From NCBI GenBank assembly GCA_023974075.1, contig JAMFTG010000204.1, positions 72,001 to 136,000 on the forward strand: DNA of 64,000 nt, written 5' to 3'. Below, one piece after another: positions 58,134 to 64,000 of this stretch. The translations under genes and the position numbers were made by a program. The notes beneath the pieces were generated by a model. The model was not told the DNA's origin, searched no databases, and saw only the letters and a program-made list of their open reading frames with translations. Source of the stretch: Chaenocephalus aceratus. Its lineage: Eukaryota; Chordata; Actinopteri; Perciformes; Channichthyidae. Positions within the stretch are counted from its first letter, which is position 1. The number at the start of each line of letters is the position of its first letter.

Positions 58134-59399
58134 CTACACTTCACCGTACAACAGGCGCTTACATATGATGTGGATTTTAGACATCTTCAGCCCGTACAGG
58201 ACTGGGGTAGAGAGAGGCTGGCATGTTAGAAAGTACAGGGATAATAAAATGTGCAGCATGTTGGGAACACTGCTCATATCAAACCTGCTCTGTAATATCT
58301 GGAAAAAAACTTCCAAAGGAGAAGTTAAGCAAGGAAGCGAGGTGAGGTGTGCAGGTACTGAGAGCTTTCTGTCTGGTCTGTTTGGAGCCAGAGAAACACA
58401 CTCTGAGGATCCTCATGTACGTGTAGAGGATTAAAAGCAGAGGAATGATGATGGAGATGACTGTGTAAAAGAGCCCATAAATGTTATTGACCCTGGTGTC
58501 AGAGCAGGCCAGCTTAACAATGGAGTAATTCCCACAGTACACTGTATCGAGTATGTTCCCACACAGCGTTAAAGACACACTTAAGGATATCAGAACAACA
58601 ATTGCAAGAAAAGGGAACAACCATGACACTGCAATAAGAAAAGAAGCTTTGTTAGAAGTCATATATGTGTTATATTGCAGAGGATAACAGATAGCAAGAT
58701 ATCTGTCATAAGACATGACGGCTAAATTAGTAAATTCCACACTTCCATATGTAAACAAGCAGAAAACCTGCAGGAAGCAGAGCGGAGCAGAGACAGTGTG
58801 AATGTCAGAGAGGACCTGAACCAGAAGGAATGGAAACAACCCTGTACTACCATACAGTTCATTTACAAACAGGCTGCACAGAAAAAGGTACATAGGTTCA
58901 TGTAAGCTCCTGTTCACACAGATAACCACAATCAGCAACACGTTGGCACCTAAAATACAAAAATACAAAGCAAGAATGATCAGGAAATAAAGGTATTTAA
59001 AAAAACCTGTGTCGAAGTATGCAGTCAGTATCCTGGCTCCAAAATGGTGGAATGAGCTCCCCATTGAAATCAGGACCGCAGAAAGCTTACACACCTTCCG
59101 GCGCAGACTGAAAACTCATCTCTTTCGACTCCACTTCGAGCGATAGAATGACTAACAAAGAACTGCTAACAGAGCACTTATATACTAATAAAAGACTGGC
59201 TTATCTAAAGCCAGTTGAGTTGCACTTGAAACGATTGGCTCTTTGAAACCTTATGTACTTATATGATTCTGTTTTCTTCAAGGTTGTGTCTTCCTGGTCG
59301 AATGTACTTATTGTAAGTCGCTTTGGATAAAAGCGTCAGCTAAATGCAATGTAATGTAATGTAATGTATAAAATAGGAAGCTTCTGTAGAGTTCACCAT
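58134..59399 (-). pseudogene. olfactory receptor, L2 insertion plus frameshift
   Basis: A unit 2 copy of the receptor at 44373. It shares the L2 insertion (59032-59367) after codon 10; the original ATG is at 59399. It also has seven A instead of six near 58305-58311, inserting one base before TM7 and shifting the C-terminal end. The 271-residue chimeric frame (58279-59094) therefore lacks TM7. The extra base is private to this copy and lies in a homopolymer, so it is either a very recent hit or an assembly error. Confidence 0.9.
59032..59367 (+). mobile_element. L2 (UnaL2-type) insertion, unit 2
   Basis: A copy of 45270-45610 with fewer tgtaa tail repeats. The GGATA-loop hairpin is at 59319-59335. 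Same junctions as unit 1, so one insertion event followed by duplication. Confidence 0.92.
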
Positions 59400-59702
59400 G
59401 ATCCTCCTGTGGTTCTTCAAGCATCACAACACGAGCAGTGCATTACCTGGATGTAGATGTCACTTTAAACATGGCAATAACAGTGAACACATGTTCCTCA
59501 TCATGAGAACACATAAGACAGATGATCCAAACTGAGCGTCCTATATCAATGTGTATAATACAGAGATCCAGAGTGTGTGAGGTGCTGCTCTCCTCACTGA
59601 GCTGAAACTCTGAGCTGCTGCTTTTACCTTCTGTCTGCAGCTCACTGACGTCATCCTTCAGGGATCCTCCTTCTGTACCTCAGGGTTTCACCACCAGATG
59701 CA
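59400..59702 (-). promoter_or_regulatory. OR promoter arm, minus, unit 2
   Basis: A copy of 45643-45945 with the CRE-like site at 59646-59653. Confidence 0.55.
59646..59653. promoter_or_regulatory. palindromic CRE-like site TGACGTCA
   Basis: Same site and spacing as at 45889. Confidence 0.5.
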
Positions 59703-59811
59703 GACGTGCTCCATTCAATCCGTCAATCCACATTATTTTAATGTCACCCAGCGACGTATAGGCCTGTCCTTAAAGAATGCAGACAATTCTCTGTTTGGTG
59801 CAGATGGCATC

Positions 59812-62800
59812 TTGGTTTCTAGTAGTTACCATCTTGGTTTCTATTCGTCACCATCTTGGTTTCTAGTCGTCACCATCTTGGTTTGTAGTCGTCACCATCT
59901 TGTTTTTTGGTCGTCACCATCTTGGTTTCTAGTCGTCAACATCTTGGTTTCTAGTCGTCACCATCTTGGTTTCTAGTCGTCACCATCTTGTTTTCTAGTC
60001 GTCACCATCTTGGTTTCTAGACGTCACCATCTTGTTTTCTAGTCGTCACCATCTTGGTTTCTAGACGTCACCATCTTGTTTTCTGGACGTCACCATCTTG
60101 GTTTCTAGTCGTCACCATCTTGGTTTCTAGACGTCACCATCTTGTTTTCTAGTCGTCACCATCTTGGTTTCTAGTCGTCACCATCTTGTTTTTTGGTCGT
60201 CACCATCTTGTTTTCTGGTCGTCACCATCTTGGTTTCTAGTCGTCACCATCTTGGTTTCTAGTCGTCACCATCTTGGTTTCTATTCGTAACCATCTTGGT
60301 TTCAAGTCGTCTCAATATGGGTTTCTATTCGTAACCATCTTGGTTTCTAGTCGTCTCAATCTTGGTTTCTATTCGTCACCATCTTGGTTTCTAGTCGTCT
60401 CAATCTTGGTTTCTATTCGTCACCATCTTGGTTTCTAGTCGTCTCAATCTTGGTTTCTAGTCGTCAACATCTTGGTTTCTAGTAGTCACCATCTTGGTTT
60501 CTGGTCGTCACCATCTTGGTTTCTAGTCGTCACCATCTTGGTTTCTGGTCGTCACCATCTTGGTTTCTAGTAGTCACCATCTTGGTTTCTGGTCGTCACC
60601 ATCTTGGTTTCTAGTCGTCACCATCTTGGTTTCTAGTCGTCACCATCTTGTTTTCAGGTCGTCACCATCTTGGTTTCTAGTCATCACTATCTTGGTTTCT
60701 AGTCGTCACCATCTCGGTTTCAAGTCGTCAACATCTTGGTTTCAGGTCGTCAACATCATGGTTTCTAGTCGTCAACATCTTGTTTTCTAGTCGTCACCAT
60801 CTTGTTTTTTGGTCGTCACCATCTTGTTTTCAGGTCGTCACCATCTTGGTTTCTATTCGTCACCATCTTGGTTTCTAGTCGTCTCCATCTTGGTTTCTAG
60901 TCGTCTCCATCTTGGTTTCTATTCGTCACCATCTTGGTTTCTAGTCGTCTCCATCTTGGTTTCTAGTCGTCAACATCTTGGTTTCTAGTCGTCTCCATCT
61001 TGGTTTCTAGTCGTCTCCATCTTGGTTTCTATTCGTCACCATCTTGGTTTCTAGTCGTCTCCATCTTGGTTTCTAGTCGTCAACATCTTGGTTTCTAGTC
61101 GTCAACATTTATTTTTTTGTTCATCAACATTTCTTTTTTGGGTCGTCACCCTCCTAGTTTCTATTCGTCACCATCTTGTTTTCTGGTGGTCAACATCTTG
61201 GTTTCTAGTAGTCACCTTCTTGGTTTTTGGTCGTCACCATCTTGGTTTCTAGTCGTCACCATCTTGGTTTCTAGACGTCACCATCTTGGTTTCTAGTCGT
61301 CACCATCTTGGTTTCTAGACGTCACCATCTTGTTTTCTAGTCGTCACCATCTTGGTTTCTAGTCGTCAACATCTTGTTTTCTAGTCGTCACCATCTTGTT
61401 TTTTGGCCGTCACCATCTTGTTTTCTGGTCGTCACCATCTTGGTTTCTAGTCGTCACCATCTTGGTTTCTAGTCGTCACCATCTTGGTTTCTAGACATCA
61501 CCATCTTGTTTTCTAGTCGTCACCATCTTGGTTTCTAGTCGTCAACATCTTGTTTTCTAGTCGTCACCATCTTGTTTTTTGGCCGTCACCATCTTGTTTT
61601 CTGGTCGTCACCATCTTGGTTTCTAGTCGGCACCATCTTGGTTTCTAGTCGTCACCATCTCGGTTTCTAGTCGTCTCAATCTTGGTTTCTATTCGTAACC
61701 ATCTTAGTTTCTATTCGTCACCATCTTGGTTTCTAGTCGTCTCAATCTTGGTTTCTAGTCGTCTCAATCTTAATTTCTATTCGTCACCATCTTGGTTTCT
61801 AGTCGTCTCAATCTTGGTTTCTATTCGTCACCATCTTGGTTTCTAGTCGTCTCCATCTTGGTTTCTAGTCGTCAACATCTTGGTTTCTAGTCGTCAACAT
61901 TTATTTTTTTGTTCGTCAACATTTATTTTTTTGGTCGTCACCCTCCTAGTTTCTATTCATCAGCATCTTGTTTTCTAGTAGTCACCATCTTGGTTTTTGG
62001 TCATCACCATCTTGGTTTCTAGTCGTCACCATCTTGGTTTCTAGTCGTCACCATTTTGTTTTTTGGTCGTCACCATCTTGGTTTCTAGTCGTCACCATCT
62101 TGGTTTCTAGTCGTCACCATCTTGGTTTCTAGTCGTCACCATCTTGTTTTTTGGTCGTCACCATCTTGGTTTCTAGTCGTCACAATCTTGGTTTCTAGTC
62201 GTCACCATCTTGGTTTCTAGTCGTCACCATCTTGGTGTCTAGACGTCACCATCTTGGTGTCTAGATGTCACCATCTTGGTTTCTAGTCGTCAACATCTTG
62301 TTTTCTAATCGTCTCAATCTTGGTTTCTCGTCGTCACCATCTTGGTTTCTGGTCGTCACCATCTTATTTTCTAGTCGTCAACATTAATTTTTTGTTCTTC
62401 AACATTTATTCTTTTGGTCGTCACCCTCCTAGTTTCTAGTCGTCACCATCTTATTTTCTGGTCCTCACCATCTTGTTTCTAGTCCTCACCATCTTGGTTT
62501 TTGGTCGTCTCCATCTTGGTTTCTAGTTGTCACCATCTTGGTTTTTGGTCGTCTCCATCTTGGTTTCTAGTCGTCAACATCTTGGTTTCTGGTCGTCACC
62601 ATCTTGTTTTCTAGTCGTCAACATCTTGGTTTCTAGTCGTCACCATCTTGGTTTCTAGTCGTCACAATCTTATTTTCTGGTCGTCAACATCTTGGTTTTT
62701 GGTCGTCACCATCTTGGTTTCTAGTCGTCCCCATCTTGGTTTCTGGTCGTCACCATCTTGTTTTCTAGTCGTCAACATCTTGGTTTCTAGTCGTCAACAT

Positions 62801-64000
62801 TTATTTTTTTGTTCGTCAACATTTATTCTTTTGGTCGTCACCCTCCTAGTTTCTAGTCGTCACCATCTTGTTTTCTAGTCGTCAACATCTTGGTTTCTAG
62901 TCGTCAACATTTATTTTTTTGTTCGTCAACATTTATTCTTTTGGTCGTCACCCTCCTAGTTTCTAGTCGTCACCATCTTGTTTTCTGGTCGTCACCATCT
63001 TGGTTTCTGGTCGTCACCATCTTGTTTTCTAGTCGTCAACATCTTGGTTTCTAGTCGTCACCATCTTGTTTTCTGGTCGTCACCATCTTGGTTTCTGGTC
63101 GTCACCATCTTGTTTTCTAGTCGTCAACATCTTGGTTTCTAGTCGTCAACATCTTGGTTTCTAGTCGTCACCATCTTGTTTTTTGGTCGTCACCATCTTG
63201 GTTTCTAGTCGTCACCATCTTGGTTTCTAGTCGTCACCATCTTGTTTTTTGGTCGTCACCATCTTGGTTTCTAGTCGTCACAATCTTGGTTTCTAGTCGT
63301 CACCATCTTGGTTTCTAGTCGTCACCATCTTGGTGTCTAGACGTCACCATCTTGGTGTCTAGACGTCAACATCTTGTTTTCTAGTCGTCTCAATCTTGGT
63401 TTCTCGTCGTCACCATCTTGGTTTCTGGTTTTCACCATCTTGTTTTCTAGTCGTCAACATTAATTTTTTTGTTCTTCAACATTTATTCTTTTGGTCGTCA
63501 CCCTCCTAGTTTCTAGTCGTCACCATCTTATTTTCTGGTCCTCACCATCTTGTTTCTAGTCCTCACCATCTTGGTTTTTGGTCGTCTCCATCTTGGTTTC
63601 TAGTTGTCACCATCTTGGTTTTTGGTCGTCTCCATCTTGGTTTCTAGTCGTCAACATCTTGGTTTCTGGTCGTCACCATCTTGTTTTCTAGTCGTCAACA
63701 TCTTGGTTTCTAGTCGTCACCATCTTGGTTTCTAGTCGTCACAATCTTATTTTCTGGTCGTCAACATCTTGGTTTTTGGTCGTCACCATCTTGGTTTCTA
63801 GTCGTCCCCATCTTGGTTTCTGGTCGTCACCATCTTTGTTTTTGGTCGTCTCCATCTTGGTTTCTAGTCGTCACCATCTTGGTTTCTGGTCGTCACCATC
63901 TTGTTTTCTAGTCGTCAACATCTTGGTTTCTAGTCGTCAACATTTATTTTTTTGTTCGTCAACATTTATTCTTTTGGTCGTCACCCTCCTAGTTTCTAGT
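59812..64000 (+). repeat. 22-bp minisatellite, >4.2 kb, runs off window
   Basis: The unit 2 counterpart of 46050-50515, same unit, with block gains relative to unit 1 (for example extra tctccatc units near 60980-61080, a duplicated stretch near 61440-61620 and a repeated 1-kb stretch between 62300 and 63500). The window ends inside it. Confidence 0.98.

Larger units (their letters stand above)
50383..64000. repeat. tandem segmental duplication, unit 2 (cut by window end)
   Basis: A direct copy of 36605-50382 with more than 99 percent identity by eye outside simple repeats. Differences include single-base changes (for example c/a near 37226 and 51004), AT and AC tract lengths, one extra A in the minus-strand OR and several hundred extra bp of minisatellite. 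The copy is still in the minisatellite at the window end. Confidence 0.95.

Overview
The window is vertebrate nuclear DNA, almost certainly from a teleost fish and probably a percomorph. It holds single-exon teleost-type olfactory receptor (OR) genes, L2-clade LINEs, hAT and Harbinger-like DNA transposons, a tRNA-derived fish SINE, gypsy-type LTRs and very large minisatellites. There is no operon structure, no CRISPR array and no bacterial signal. Most long open frames are translations of tandem repeats and are not genes.

Layout. 1-1810: a satellite of about 690 bp, then a C-rich 57-bp minisatellite. 3648-4790: a Harbinger-like element, a short inverted piece of the 22-bp minisatellite and an OR tail remnant. 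5949-6340: a MITE. 6760-8925: a degraded, 3'-truncated L2 LINE. 9403-10330: a frameshifted OR. 11086-13260: a SINE and 72-bp and 39-bp minisatellites. 14100-15038: an intact OR with a hAT element inserted exactly at its stop codon. 16853-21243: a young LTR retrotransposon (LTRs differ at one base) whose only long frame is a 1229-residue proline-rich protein without pol. 21315-23430: a G/A-skewed repeat and a 15/21-bp minisatellite. 24655-25951: a hAT element with an 8-bp target duplication and a BED-finger fragment.

From about 28.5 kb on, one module recurs: a minus-strand OR, a mirrored promoter arm, kilobases of a 22-bp minisatellite, the opposite promoter arm, and a plus-strand OR. Positions 36605-50382 and 50383-64000 are a near-identical direct tandem duplication of about 13.8 kb. 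An older, rearranged copy of the module spans about 24.1-36 kb.

Seven ORs fall into two subfamilies. The 312-residue subfamily (14100, 37404, 51182) is intact in all three copies. The 308-residue subfamily (9403, 28974, 44373, 58134) is damaged in all four, by single-base indels or by an L2 insertion that replaces the receptor N terminus. OR proteins are odorant GPCRs of olfactory sensory cilia. The coding regions look like a patchwork of near-identical blocks and variable ligand-pocket segments, as expected if gene conversion acts within the cluster (inference).
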